Assembly (NCBI RefSeq): GCF_022410465.1
Contig: NZ_JAJSON010000023.1
Coordinates: 62,001-126,000 of the forward strand
Direction of reading: 5' to 3'
Length of the DNA stretch: 64,000 nucleotides
From: Christiangramia crocea
GTDB taxonomy: Bacteria; Bacteroidota; Bacteroidia; Flavobacteriales; Flavobacteriaceae
Shown here: piece by piece, positions 1 to 7,310 of the stretch
How positions within the stretch are numbered: the stretch's first letter is position 1
Layout of the letters: every line of letters starts with the position of its first letter
Made by a program: the position numbers and the translations under genes
Notes under the pieces: generated by a model
What the model saw: the letters and a program-made list of their open reading frames with translations, nothing else
Database searches by the model: none
Told to the model about the DNA's origin: nothing

Positions 1-236
1 TTATAACCTTTTTTAGGTCCAGGTCCGGTTCCATAACTTCCAAAATAGATCCTGACCCCTGGATTATCAGAAATATTATTTTCTACGTACTCTAAATACG
101 CTTTTAATTCAGCTACTGTAAAATAAGTTTCATAAGTATCTTTATAATTTGGACCCATAGTTTTTCCGGGCCCACCCGGTTTTGTCCAGTTTTCTAAAAG
201 TTTTTTTGCTTCTGAAGGTGAAATTTGTTGCCCCAT
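1..236 (-). CDS. Hypothetical protein, 3' end outside window
   Basis: This reading frame starts at ATG 236 and runs off the left edge; 78 codons are visible. The peptide begins MGQQISPSEAKKLLENW, followed by a Gly/Pro-rich patch (KPGGPGKTMGPNYKDTYE), then TVAELKAYLEYVEN and a Gly-rich segment near the edge. There is no signal peptide and no membrane segment. I do not recognise the family. The start codon region (ATGGGGCAA on the minus strand) repeats the end sequence of the two palindromic elements upstream. It lies downstream, in transcription direction, of the duplicated pxpC tail and its terminator hairpins, so it probably has its own promoter between 237 and 330. Confidence 0.6.
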   Translation of the reverse strand, partial: MGQQISPSEAKKLLENWTKPGGPGKTMGPNYKDTYETYFTVAELKAYLEYVENNISDNPGVRIYFGSYGTGPGPKKGY

Positions 237-330
237 AATTATTTTTTTTTGGAAGGCGATTAATAGCCTTAAAGGTTAGTAGTAAATTAAAAATAGTGAA
301 ATTTTGGGTTAATTCTACGCACACAAAACA

Positions 331-350
331 AAAAGGGGAATTTTCCCCTT
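331..350 (-). terminator. Hairpin with T-run (duplicate copy A)
   Basis: AAGGGG and CCCCTT arms (333-338 and 345-350) around an AATTTT loop. On the minus strand the stem is followed by a T-rich tract. It matches in position the stronger hairpin at 650-678 and belongs to the duplicated unit. Confidence 0.45.
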
Positions 351-410
351 GCTGACATTTAGAGGCCAACATACATTTGTTCAAGTCATTTTAGTAAAGC
401 TAAAGTGTTT

Positions 411-508
411 TGGGGCAAAAAAGTGTCGACTAAGGTTACGTTATAGTTCTGAGTAGGGTCTTTTCTATAACATCACTACCAAAGTGACACTTTTTTATTT
501 TTGCCCCA
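411..508. repeat. Structured palindromic element, copy A
   Basis: Outer arms TGGGGCAAAAA (411-421) and TTTTTGCCCCA (498-508) pair perfectly. AGTGTC (422-427) pairs with GACACT (486-491). An inner stem GTTATAG/CTATAAC (440-446/465-471) closes an 18-nt loop at 447-464 that begins TTCTGAGTAG and ends GTCTTTT. The same loop is found in the second copy at 730-821 with one base difference. It sits just beyond the stop codon of the pxpC remnant. The function is unknown; it could be an RNA element in the operon's 3' region or a small mobile or recombination element. Confidence 0.65.
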
Positions 509-546
509 TTTAAGAAGTATATCACTCTAATTTAGTTCAGAATCTC

Positions 547-636
547 CTAATATTCTAGTTTTCTGAAGATTATTTTTCCTTCTAATTTCTTTTACAAAAG
601 TGTCTGCTGAGCTTTTTCTTCCAGGAAAAATGGAAT
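547..636 (-). pseudogene. Remnant of pxpC 3' end with in-frame stop
   Basis: Translating the minus strand gives LEEKAQQTLL, a TAA stop at 592-594, then KKLEGKIIFRKLEY and the normal stop at 547-549. The intact pxpC ends with LSEKAQQVLAQKMPGEKITFKKVEY, so about 28 codons are clearly homologous. The remnant has lost its upstream part, has one codon deleted and carries an internal stop, so it cannot encode a working protein. It is part of the tandem duplication with the downstream palindromic element and hairpin. Confidence 0.75.
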
Positions 637-649
637 AACTATTAAGCCT

Positions 650-678
650 AAAAAAAGGGGGATTTTCCCCCTTTTTTT
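650..678. terminator. Strong bidirectional terminator after pxpC
   Basis: A7G5 (650-661) and C5T7 (667-678) arms around a 5-nt ATTTT loop form a perfect 12-bp stem flanked by A/T runs, readable as an intrinsic terminator in both directions. It is the likely end of the pxp operon transcript. Confidence 0.7.
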
Positions 679-729
679 ATAATATTTAACCATATAAATT
701 GGCAAATCCATTTAGAAACCGAAAAAATT

Positions 730-821
730 TGGGGCAAAAAATATCGATCACGGTTGTTTTATAGTTCTGAGTAGAGTCTTTTCTATATACATACAACCAA
801 ACCGAGTCCTTTTTTGCCCCA
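730..821. repeat. Structured palindromic element, copy B
   Basis: Perfect 12-bp outer arms TGGGGCAAAAAA (730-741) and TTTTTTGCCCCA (810-821). The middle stem is GGTTGT/ACAACC (752-757/793-798), which differs in sequence from the stem in copy A yet still pairs. A conserved TATAG/CTATA stem (760-764/783-787) closes the 18-nt loop shared with copy A (one G to A change). It begins 31 bp beyond the pxpC stop codon, so it lies in the operon's 3' untranslated region. Different paired stems around a conserved loop suggest selection on structure. Confidence 0.65.
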
Positions 822-852
822 TTGTATTTACTCTAATTTAGTCAAGAATCTT

Positions 853-1713
853 CTAATATTCTACCTTTTTGAAAGTTATTTTCTCTCCCGGCATCTTTTG
901 CGCAAGCACCTGCTGAGCTTTTTCGGAAAGCTGAAGTATCCTGGGATAACCACCGGTAGTCTGGCAATCTTTCATAAGAACAATGAGCCTTCCTGAAGGT
1001 GTTAACTGAACCGTACCGGGAACGACGGGACCAGTGATAATTGGCTCCAGCTCATTCTCAAAATCTTCTTCCAACTGTACTGCCATCCGGTTGCTGTTCT
1101 TACCGGTCTTAAATGAAACGCTAAACAATTTTTGTCTCTGTTGGGCTGACAGTTCTCCGAACTCAGGCCCTGGATAAGTCTCGATCTCTGTAGATCCAAT
1201 ATAATTCAGATCTGTCTTCAGATGTGAATGAGTTTTCCTTTCTTCCATATCCTTAGAAAAAAAGAGCAGTTTCATTCCTTTTCTTAACCTGAAATCATCT
1301 GTAAGACTTTCATACCAACTCTTACTTCCCATCAGCTCCCCGGTTTGAAAGCCTCCCAATATCCCTATATAGGACCTAAAACCAGACTTTCTCGTTCCAA
1401 ATTTCAATACATCCCCACGATGGATAGGAATAATTTCATTAAGACTAACAGGGCTATCGTTAAGGATTGGAGAAAGATCGCCTCCACTGATGCTGATGGC
1501 TGTCGCGGCATTGAATTTCATCTGTGGTCCCTGGAAAGTAATCTCCAAAACCGAAGCATCCTGAGGATTTCCCAGGATAAGATTACATACCCGCATGGCA
1601 TACCTGTCCATCACCCCACTTTGAGGCACTCCATATTTCTGATAACCGAACCGCCCAAGATCCTGGATACTTGAAAATAATCCCGGTTGTAAAACTTCAA
1701 TTTCCGCTTTCAT
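853..1713 (-). CDS. pxpC: 5-oxoprolinase subunit PxpC (KipA/AHS2 family)
   Basis: PxpC is one of three subunits of the ATP-dependent bacterial 5-oxoprolinase that opens 5-oxoproline to glutamate in the cytoplasm. The 286-residue protein has the family N-terminus (LFSSIQDLGRFGYQKYGVP, then QSGVMDRYAMRVCN) and the conserved late segment GPVVPGTVQLTPSGRLIVLM. It is slightly shorter than many relatives (about 310-330 residues). Its ATG lies within the end of pxpB (17-bp overlap), indicating translational coupling. The old name KipA refers to kinase-inhibitor antagonism in Bacillus; clustering with pxpA and pxpB favours the oxoprolinase role. Confidence 0.93.
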   Translation of the reverse strand: MKAEIEVLQPGLFSSIQDLGRFGYQKYGVPQSGVMDRYAMRVCNLILGNPQDASVLEITFQGPQMKFNAATAISISGGDLSPILNDSPVSLNEIIPIHRGDVLKFGTRKSGFRSYIGILGGFQTGELMGSKSWYESLTDDFRLRKGMKLLFFSKDMEERKTHSHLKTDLNYIGSTEIETYPGPEFGELSAQQRQKLFSVSFKTGKNSNRMAVQLEEDFENELEPIITGPVVPGTVQLTPSGRLIVLMKDCQTTGGYPRILQLSEKAQQVLAQKMPGEKITFKKVEY

Positions 1714-2434
1714 AAGTTTCAGATTTCAACTCATAATTTCCGTTTTCCACTTCTTCTTTAATCTTAAAAAATTCATCTTTCGAAACCGAATAAAACCTGA
1801 TCTTATCTCCAGCAGAAAAACGAGTTGGAGGATCCATATTTTTATCAAAAAGATCTACCGGACATCTGCCTAAAATCTGCCATCCCCCGGGACTTGATTT
1901 TGGATAAATTCCGGTCTGTTTTTCACCTATTCCTACCGAGCCTTTTTCTACCGATTTTCGTGGTGTTTTCTTTCTCGAAATATGTAGCCTTTCATCCAGC
2001 CCGCCCAGGTATAAAAATCCGGGTAGAAATCCTATAAAATAAATCTGATATAAAGGAGTGGTATGAAGTCGAATTATTTCGTCTATTCCAATGTTTTTTT
2101 CCTCGGAGATCAGCTTCAGGTCCGGCCCAAAATCCTCATCATAACACACTGGCAGATAAAAGATTTGAGAGTTGATTTTTTTCGGTATATTGGCATTCTT
2201 AAAAAGACCTTTTAGCTTTGAAACCTCACTATAAATATCCTCTATAGTGAATACGTAAATAATTAATAATGAGTTGTATGTGTTAATAACCTCAACTGTT
2301 TCTTTAAGTAATTCTTTTTCCAGAAGTTTTTTATAAAACAGAAGCTCACGTAACTTTTCCGGACTATAATCCTGACCAAAATCGATCAAAATTGCCCTCT
2401 CTCCCATGGGTGATATTAAAGGAAAATCTGCCAT
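1697..2434 (-). CDS. pxpB: 5-oxoprolinase subunit PxpB (KipI/AHS1 family)
   Basis: Second subunit of the 5-oxoprolinase complex (245 residues). Recognisable AHS1 features are the opening ISPMGERAILIDFG, the central YFIGFLPGFLYLGGLDERL with the following RKTPRKSVEKGSVGIGE, and the closing segment GGWQILGRCPVDLFD before RFSAGDKIRF. No signal peptide or membrane segment is present. The start ATG shares a base with the pxpA stop codon (TAATG), and the gene overlaps pxpC, so the three subunits are translated as a coupled unit. Confidence 0.93.
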   Translation of the reverse strand: MADFPLISPMGERAILIDFGQDYSPEKLRELLFYKKLLEKELLKETVEVINTYNSLLIIYVFTIEDIYSEVSKLKGLFKNANIPKKINSQIFYLPVCYDEDFGPDLKLISEEKNIGIDEIIRLHTTPLYQIYFIGFLPGFLYLGGLDERLHISRKKTPRKSVEKGSVGIGEKQTGIYPKSSPGGWQILGRCPVDLFDKNMDPPTRFSAGDKIRFYSVSKDEFFKIKEEVENGNYELKSETYESGN

Positions 2435-3174
2435 TAAGTATTTCTTATTCCTACCCCGTGCTCGGCGAATTTTTTGTGAAGAAATTCAATGATTTCAAGT
2501 GAAGATGGTGTATCGCTATGTACACAAAAAGTATCGGCTTTAGCTTCTATCTTCACTCCATTTTCACAGGTGATTTTCTGGTCTTTGAAGATGGAAAAAA
2601 CATGCTCAAAAACAGCTTCTTTTTCAGTGATCAAAGCATGCTTTCCTGTGCGCGAAACAAGGCTGTAATTTTCATTATAATTCCGGTCTGCGAAAGCCTC
2701 AAAGATCAGGTCACATTTCCCCATAGCGAGTTCTGAAATTTTTGAATTTAGAGGCACATAAAGTTTAAAATCCTCATCCATAATTTCAAGACTTTCAAGG
2801 ATGATCCTGGCGATATTTTCGTCTTTTGCGGCGTCGTTATAAAGTGCTCCATGAGGTTTGATATGGATAAGCTTCCCTCCTTCAGATTCAGCGATCTGTT
2901 TAAGACTTAAAACCTGACCCTCTATAGAAAGCTTCAGGTCTTCCTCAGACATCTTAACGGGACTTCTTCCGAAGTTTTCCCGGTCCGGATACGACGGATG
3001 CGCTCCAATTTCAACATTATGTTCCATTGCAAGCCTTACAGTGCGATGCATGCTTTCCAGGTTACCGGCATGACCGCCACAGGCAATATTGCAGGCCGAG
3101 ATAAGCGGCATAAGCTCTTCATCGAATTTTCCTCCTTCCCCGAGGTCACAATTAATATGGATGGACTTTTTCAT
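2434..3174 (-). CDS. pxpA: 5-oxoprolinase subunit PxpA (LamB/YcsF family)
   Basis: Third 5-oxoprolinase subunit, 246 residues, of the LamB/YcsF family. The diagnostic motifs are all present: IHINCDLGEGG at the N-terminus, SACNIACGGHAGN, GAHPSYPDRENFGR, HIKPHGALYND and the C-terminal CVHSDTPSS. The length is normal (about 250). The gene is 5 bp downstream of the NRAMP-like gene and its stop overlaps the pxpB start. A cytoplasmic enzyme is expected. Confidence 0.94.
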   Translation of the reverse strand: MKKSIHINCDLGEGGKFDEELMPLISACNIACGGHAGNLESMHRTVRLAMEHNVEIGAHPSYPDRENFGRSPVKMSEEDLKLSIEGQVLSLKQIAESEGGKLIHIKPHGALYNDAAKDENIARIILESLEIMDEDFKLYVPLNSKISELAMGKCDLIFEAFADRNYNENYSLVSRTGKHALITEKEAVFEHVFSIFKDQKITCENGVKIEAKADTFCVHSDTPSSLEIIEFLHKKFAEHGVGIRNT

Positions 3175-3179
3175 TTGTT

Positions 3180-4400
3180 CTATAGATTCTGAATTACGCT
3201 AAAAATCGATTTGGCTCCTAGAAATACGGCAAGTGCGATGACCAGAAAGCCAATTATATTCTGAAAAAGGCTGTTCCGGTATTTTCCCAGAACAGATTTT
3301 TGATTCACTATCCAAAATAAGAAAATTGCGATGATTGGCAGCACAAGACCGTTTGCAATTTGCGCAAACTGGATGATTTCCACAGGTTTTATTCCCAGTG
3401 AAGAAAATAGCACCCCAAGAATGAGGATAATAATCCATACCATCTTGAACTTTCCCGATTGCATGCCCCCTTTCCAGCCGAGACAACCCTGCACCACATA
3501 AGCAGCAGCCAGCGGGGCTGTAATAGAGGAAGTGATCCCGGCAGCCAGCAAACCTATGGCCAGGAAGATAGTTGCAGAATTTCCAAACAAAGGTTCAAGA
3601 CCTGCAGCCAGATCCCCCGCATCCTCGATTTGAGTAATATTAGAGGCCGCAGCACAAATCACAATAGCCATAGATACCAGTCCCCCGAGAATGATGGAAA
3701 AAACCAGTTCCTTTCTAACGGTTCCCAGGTATTTCTTACCCTTCCATTTCTCGCTTACCAGAGAAGCATGCAGAAAAAGGTTATAGGGCACAACGGTGGT
3801 CCCAACCAGGGCGATAATAGTAAGAAGACCGGCATCGAAAGACCCAGGAATAAAACCTTCAAAGACACTGGAAATATCTGGTCTGGTTAAAAATGCAGTT
3901 AGAATAAAAGCAATACTCATCAGCAGAACAAGAGCAATAAAGACTTTTTCAAGTTTTTTATAACTCCCTAAAAAGAGCAGGATAAATGCCAGGAGTCCAA
4001 TCACCAGACTCCAAATATTAAGATCGAAATTTCCAAACTCAAAATTAACGGAAGGAAGAACAGCCTCGAGCCCCAGAACTGCCCCAGTAATATTACCGGC
4101 CTCATAGGCCGCATTTCCAATTACGATCGCTGAGAATATTAATATAAGGGTAAAAGCTCTTACAAAAGGTATCCTGATCTCCTCCCGAATACAATCGCTT
4201 AATCCTTTCCCGGAGATCAAACCAAGTCTGGCAGACATCTCCTGAAGAATGATACAGGCAAATACAGATATTAGCAGAGCCCACAACAGGGAATAACCAA
4301 AATTAACACCGGCGAGACTACATACCGTTACCGTACCCGGGCCAATAAAAGCCGCAGAAACGAGTATTCCGGGTCCTAAATTCCTGAAAAAGTTCTTCAC
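3180..4400 (-). CDS. NRAMP-related transporter of the pxp operon
   Basis: A 406-residue membrane protein with about 11 hydrophobic segments and NRAMP family framework motifs. TM1 reads FIGPGTVTVCSLAG followed by GYSLLW, where metal-transporting NRAMPs have DPGN; both the Asp and the Asn are missing. TM6 reads GTTVVPYNLFLHASLV, where the classical form has ATVMPHN, so the metal-coordinating Met is also absent. This argues against Mn/Fe transport. Bacillus carries a similar gene (ycsG) beside its pxp genes, so uptake of 5-oxoproline or a related organic acid is a reasonable inference. The start codon is GTG at 4400, in a GTGA overlap with the upstream stop. Confidence 0.85.
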   Translation of the reverse strand: MKNFFRNLGPGILVSAAFIGPGTVTVCSLAGVNFGYSLLWALLISVFACIILQEMSARLGLISGKGLSDCIREEIRIPFVRAFTLILIFSAIVIGNAAYEAGNITGAVLGLEAVLPSVNFEFGNFDLNIWSLVIGLLAFILLFLGSYKKLEKVFIALVLLMSIAFILTAFLTRPDISSVFEGFIPGSFDAGLLTIIALVGTTVVPYNLFLHASLVSEKWKGKKYLGTVRKELVFSIILGGLVSMAIVICAAASNITQIEDAGDLAAGLEPLFGNSATIFLAIGLLAAGITSSITAPLAAAYVVQGCLGWKGGMQSGKFKMVWIIILILGVLFSSLGIKPVEIIQFAQIANGLVLPIIAIFLFWIVNQKSVLGKYRNSLFQNIIGFLVIALAVFLGAKSIFSVIQNL

Positions 4401-5551
4401 TCTTTTTTCTTGTTCCCGGCTTCCTGTAATGCGTAAATAGCAAAAGTGCCAAGCCAGTGCCCCCCTTCATAACTATCCCCTACTACGTTGGGAAATGAAT
4501 AGGCAACATGTTCTTCAGCAACACTTCTAAGATGCCCATACTGTTCAGGATACTGGTTCGCCAGTCCATAGAAAACCCATGCCCGACTAAAATTAAGTCC
4601 GTCAAGATGTACCAATTTCCCGTCTGACCGATCTGAAACTTCCCCTACTTCCATAGAAAAATCCTTATTCTTAAGTTGTGGCATAAAATCGTCTATCCAC
4701 ATACTAAAAGCATTCTTGGGGAGCACACGTCTCATGATATCAACTTCAGCAAGACAGGGTGAGAGAAAATCATATCCGCTGGGTTCCCATTCCACAGGGC
4801 AGTTATCATCCTTGAGATAAAAATCCTGGGCTCTCTTGGCAACGGTTTCTTTTAACTTTTCATTCTCTGTGGCTTTCGCATAATCATAGGCTAAGGCCAG
4901 CCCGAAACCTGTATTGGTATGTTCCCCAACCCTGATGGGATAATTAAGTTTGGGAAGAAATTCCATATACCTTTGTATTATAATATCGGTTAATGGCTGC
5001 AGGTTATTGGCCAGCTCCTGCCCTAACGGGTCTTCCCAGGTCCTTAACTCTTCAGCCAGTTTGAGCAGCCAGGCCCAGCCATAGGTACGCTCATAAGAAT
5101 CGCTTTCACCTCTTTTGAAATAAGCTACCTCTCCCTGAATATTCTCTTCAGAAAGTGAATTTTTTAAAGCTTCACGAATAGCTTCTTTTTTCTCGATCTT
5201 CGGAAACTGCTTTAGAAGGCTTACCAGCGACCAGTGCGCATGAACCGATGAATGCCAATCAAAACAGCCATAAAAAGCAGGATGCAGTTCATGAGGCTCT
5301 CCAATCGCTTCTTTATTTTCAAGGGTTTGCCCCAGCTTATTGGGATATTCTGTATCTATACAATTTAGAGGCAGCTCCACCAGGTTATTAGCCTCTTCTA
5401 TACCAAGGCTTACGGGCTCAATAGCCATAATCTTATTTATATCTTCACTTATACTGTCTGTTGAAATATTGCTCTTGTTTCCATCCTGGGGTTTATCCCC
5501 TTTACATGAGGCAAGTATGAGGAAGATAAGTACTGGAATTAGTCGTTTCAT
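4397..5551 (-). CDS. DUF2891 family lipoprotein
   Basis: First gene of the five-gene pxp operon, 384 residues. The N-terminus MKRLIPVLIFLILASCKGD is a lipoprotein signal with the modified Cys at residue 16. The body matches what I recall of DUF2891: HPAFYGCFDWHSSVHAHWSLV, RTYGWAWLLKLAEEL, VGEHTNTGFGLAL and a C-terminal GDSYEGGHWLGTFA. Helical Trp/His-rich repeats suggest an alpha/alpha barrel, as in glycan-active enzymes, but no activity is known to me. Its stop overlaps the transporter start by 4 bp, so a role in supplying the pathway's substrate (for example peptide- or wall-derived) is possible but unproven. Confidence 0.8.
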   Translation of the reverse strand: MKRLIPVLIFLILASCKGDKPQDGNKSNISTDSISEDINKIMAIEPVSLGIEEANNLVELPLNCIDTEYPNKLGQTLENKEAIGEPHELHPAFYGCFDWHSSVHAHWSLVSLLKQFPKIEKKEAIREALKNSLSEENIQGEVAYFKRGESDSYERTYGWAWLLKLAEELRTWEDPLGQELANNLQPLTDIIIQRYMEFLPKLNYPIRVGEHTNTGFGLALAYDYAKATENEKLKETVAKRAQDFYLKDDNCPVEWEPSGYDFLSPCLAEVDIMRRVLPKNAFSMWIDDFMPQLKNKDFSMEVGEVSDRSDGKLVHLDGLNFSRAWVFYGLANQYPEQYGHLRSVAEEHVAYSFPNVVGDSYEGGHWLGTFAIYALQEAGNKKKE

Positions 5552-5618
5552 CAGTTTAGGTTATAGTTTACCATGTATCTGGCAACCGGTTTTATTGATT
5601 GGTTGTTCACGGATTTAC

Positions 5619-5626
5619 CAAAAATA
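5619..5626 (-). promoter_or_regulatory. Candidate -7 element for the pxp operon
   Basis: The minus strand reads TATTTTTG, a full match to the Bacteroidetes TAnnTTTG element, 68 bp upstream of the DUF2891 gene. No clear -33 TTG is visible at the usual spacing. Confidence 0.3.
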
Positions 5627-5668
5627 TAAAAATCCTTTAAAGGTTTAGTTAATTAAAACTGAAGATAT

Positions 5669-7207
5669 TCAGCCAAGCCAACCCTCACGATCCAGACTAC
5701 GGTATTGTATGGCCTCGCTTAAATGATCGCCTTTAATGGATTCGCTTTGTCCCAGATCGGCTATACTGCGTGCAACCTTTAGAATACGGTCATAGGCCCG
5801 GGCTGAAAGATTAAGCCTTTCCATGGCGGTTTTAAGCAATTGTTTGGAAGGCTCATCCAGAATACAAAACTCCCTGATCTGTCTTGGCCCCATCTGTGCA
5901 TTGTAATGAAGGTGTTCGATCTCCCGGAATCTATCAGACTGAATCTGCCTCGCTTTTGTAACCCGGTCCCTGATCTGTATGCTGCCCTCTCCTTTTCTTT
6001 CCTCACTTAGTTTCTCAAACGGAACCGGGGTAACTTCAATATGAATGTCTATCCGGTCAAGTAAAGGCCCGCTTATCCGGCTTAGATATCGTTGCATTTC
6101 AGAAGCTGTAGAAGTTACCGGGGCACCGGGATCATTAAAATAACCGCCGGGACTTGGATTCATACTTGCAACCAGCATAAAACTAGAAGGGTAAGTCACT
6201 GTAAACCTTGCCCGCGAAATTGTAACTTCCCGGTCTTCGAGTGGTTGACGCATCACCTCCAGAACACCTCTTTTGAACTCCGGAAGCTCATCCAGAAATA
6301 AAACGCCGTTATGGGAAAGAGAAATTTCACCAGGTTGAGGGTAGGCTCCTCCTCCCACTAAAGCGACATCTGATATCGTGTGGTGCGGGCTTCTGAATGG
6401 TCTGTGAGACATTAACCCAACATTGTCTTTTATTCGTCCGGCCACACTATGAATCTTTGTAGTCTCCAGAGCCTCCTGCAGGGTCATTGGAGGAAGAATA
6501 CTTGGCAATCGTTTTGCCAGCATGGTTTTTCCGGCCCCAGGAGGGCCAATAAGTATGATATTGTGGCCACCAGCTGCTGCGATCTCCATGCATCGCTTTA
6601 TAGATTCCTGTCCTCTTACATCGGCAAAATCATGCTCTAAACTTTCCAGGTTATTATAAAAGACTTCCCTCGTATTTATCTGGGTTCTTTCAAGCTCACG
6701 GCCAGCATTAAAAAATTCGATAACCTGAGTTATATTATTGATCCCATAAACTTCCAGCCCGGCCACAATTGCTGCCTCCCGGGCATTTTGCTCTGGAAGA
6801 ATAAAACCTTTAAAACCCTCTTTCTTAGCCTGGATGGCAATGGGCAAAGCCCCCTTTATTGGCTGCAGGCTTCCATCAAGTGAAAGCTCCCCCATAATAA
6901 TATAATCGGAAATAGTTTCTGCTTTGATCTGCTGGGAAGCAGCAAGGATCCCCATGGCAAAAGTAAGATCGTATGCTGAGCCCTCCTTGCGAAGGTCGGC
7001 AGGAGCCATGTTGATAATGATCTTCTTTCCGGGAAGTTTATACTTGTTATTCTGAAGAGCTGCAGTTATACGATAGCTGGATTCCTTAACAGCATTATCT
7101 GGCAGCCCCACTAAATGATAACCGATACCAGCCGCAACATTAACCTCTACGGTAATAGTCGTAGCTTCTACCCCAAACACGGCACTACCGTATACTTTTA
7201 CAAGCAT
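5669..7207 (-). CDS. comM: YifB/ComM family Mg-chelatase-like AAA+ ATPase
   Basis: 512 residues, the usual length. The N-terminal ChlI-like (Lon-protease-fold) domain starts MLVKVYGSAVFGVEA and includes YHLVGLPDNAVKES. The Mg-chelatase AAA+ domain has a Walker A GPPGAGKTML at about residues 221-230, a Walker B GVLFLDELPEF and a sensor segment MLVASMNPSPGGYF. The C-terminal helical domain contains LNLSARAYDRILKVARSIADL. In Haemophilus and Vibrio, ComM is a hexameric helicase that promotes branch migration during natural transformation; most bacteria keep it as YifB. It appears to be a single gene with no operon partners. Confidence 0.93.
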   Translation of the reverse strand: MLVKVYGSAVFGVEATTITVEVNVAAGIGYHLVGLPDNAVKESSYRITAALQNNKYKLPGKKIIINMAPADLRKEGSAYDLTFAMGILAASQQIKAETISDYIIMGELSLDGSLQPIKGALPIAIQAKKEGFKGFILPEQNAREAAIVAGLEVYGINNITQVIEFFNAGRELERTQINTREVFYNNLESLEHDFADVRGQESIKRCMEIAAAGGHNIILIGPPGAGKTMLAKRLPSILPPMTLQEALETTKIHSVAGRIKDNVGLMSHRPFRSPHHTISDVALVGGGAYPQPGEISLSHNGVLFLDELPEFKRGVLEVMRQPLEDREVTISRARFTVTYPSSFMLVASMNPSPGGYFNDPGAPVTSTASEMQRYLSRISGPLLDRIDIHIEVTPVPFEKLSEERKGEGSIQIRDRVTKARQIQSDRFREIEHLHYNAQMGPRQIREFCILDEPSKQLLKTAMERLNLSARAYDRILKVARSIADLGQSESIKGDHLSEAIQYRSLDREGWLG

Positions 7208-7285
7208 CTAATTTTATTTGGGCTAAATGTAATTTATTTTCGAATACGCAGCCGAAATTATTTTTGAAACAAATGAATTTAATCA

Positions 7286-7310
7286 ACTGATTTACAGAGT
7301 ATAAATCAGT
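7286..7310 (-). terminator. Hairpin at the end of the sensor kinase gene
   Basis: ACTGATTTA (7286-7294) and TAAATCAGT (7302-7310) form a 9-bp stem with a 7-nt loop. One arm includes the kinase stop codon. It is AT-rich with only a short T-rich tail, so termination is plausible but weakly supported. Confidence 0.35.

Larger units (their letters stand above)
331..945. repeat. Diverged tandem duplication, unit about 310 bp
   Basis: Two diverged copies lie side by side: copy A about 331-636 and copy B about 650-945. Each contains, in the same order on the plus strand, a GGGG/CCCC terminator-like hairpin, a long palindromic element and the 3' end of pxpC. Spacing between parts is nearly the same (hairpin to element about 70 bp in both; element to pxpC stop about 39 and 32 bp). 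The copies now differ at many positions, so the event is old. Boundaries are estimated by eye. Confidence 0.7.

Noticed and set aside
411-821. The palindromic elements as integron attC sites
   Set aside because: They fold in a similar way, but the end boxes are TGGGGCAA and TTGCCCCA, not the GTTRRRY/RYYYAAC core required by attC, and no integrase is visible.
3459-3890. 143-codon plus-strand frame inside the NRAMP-like gene
   Set aside because: It is antisense to a clearly conserved membrane protein and its translation lacks recognisable features; a shadow frame.
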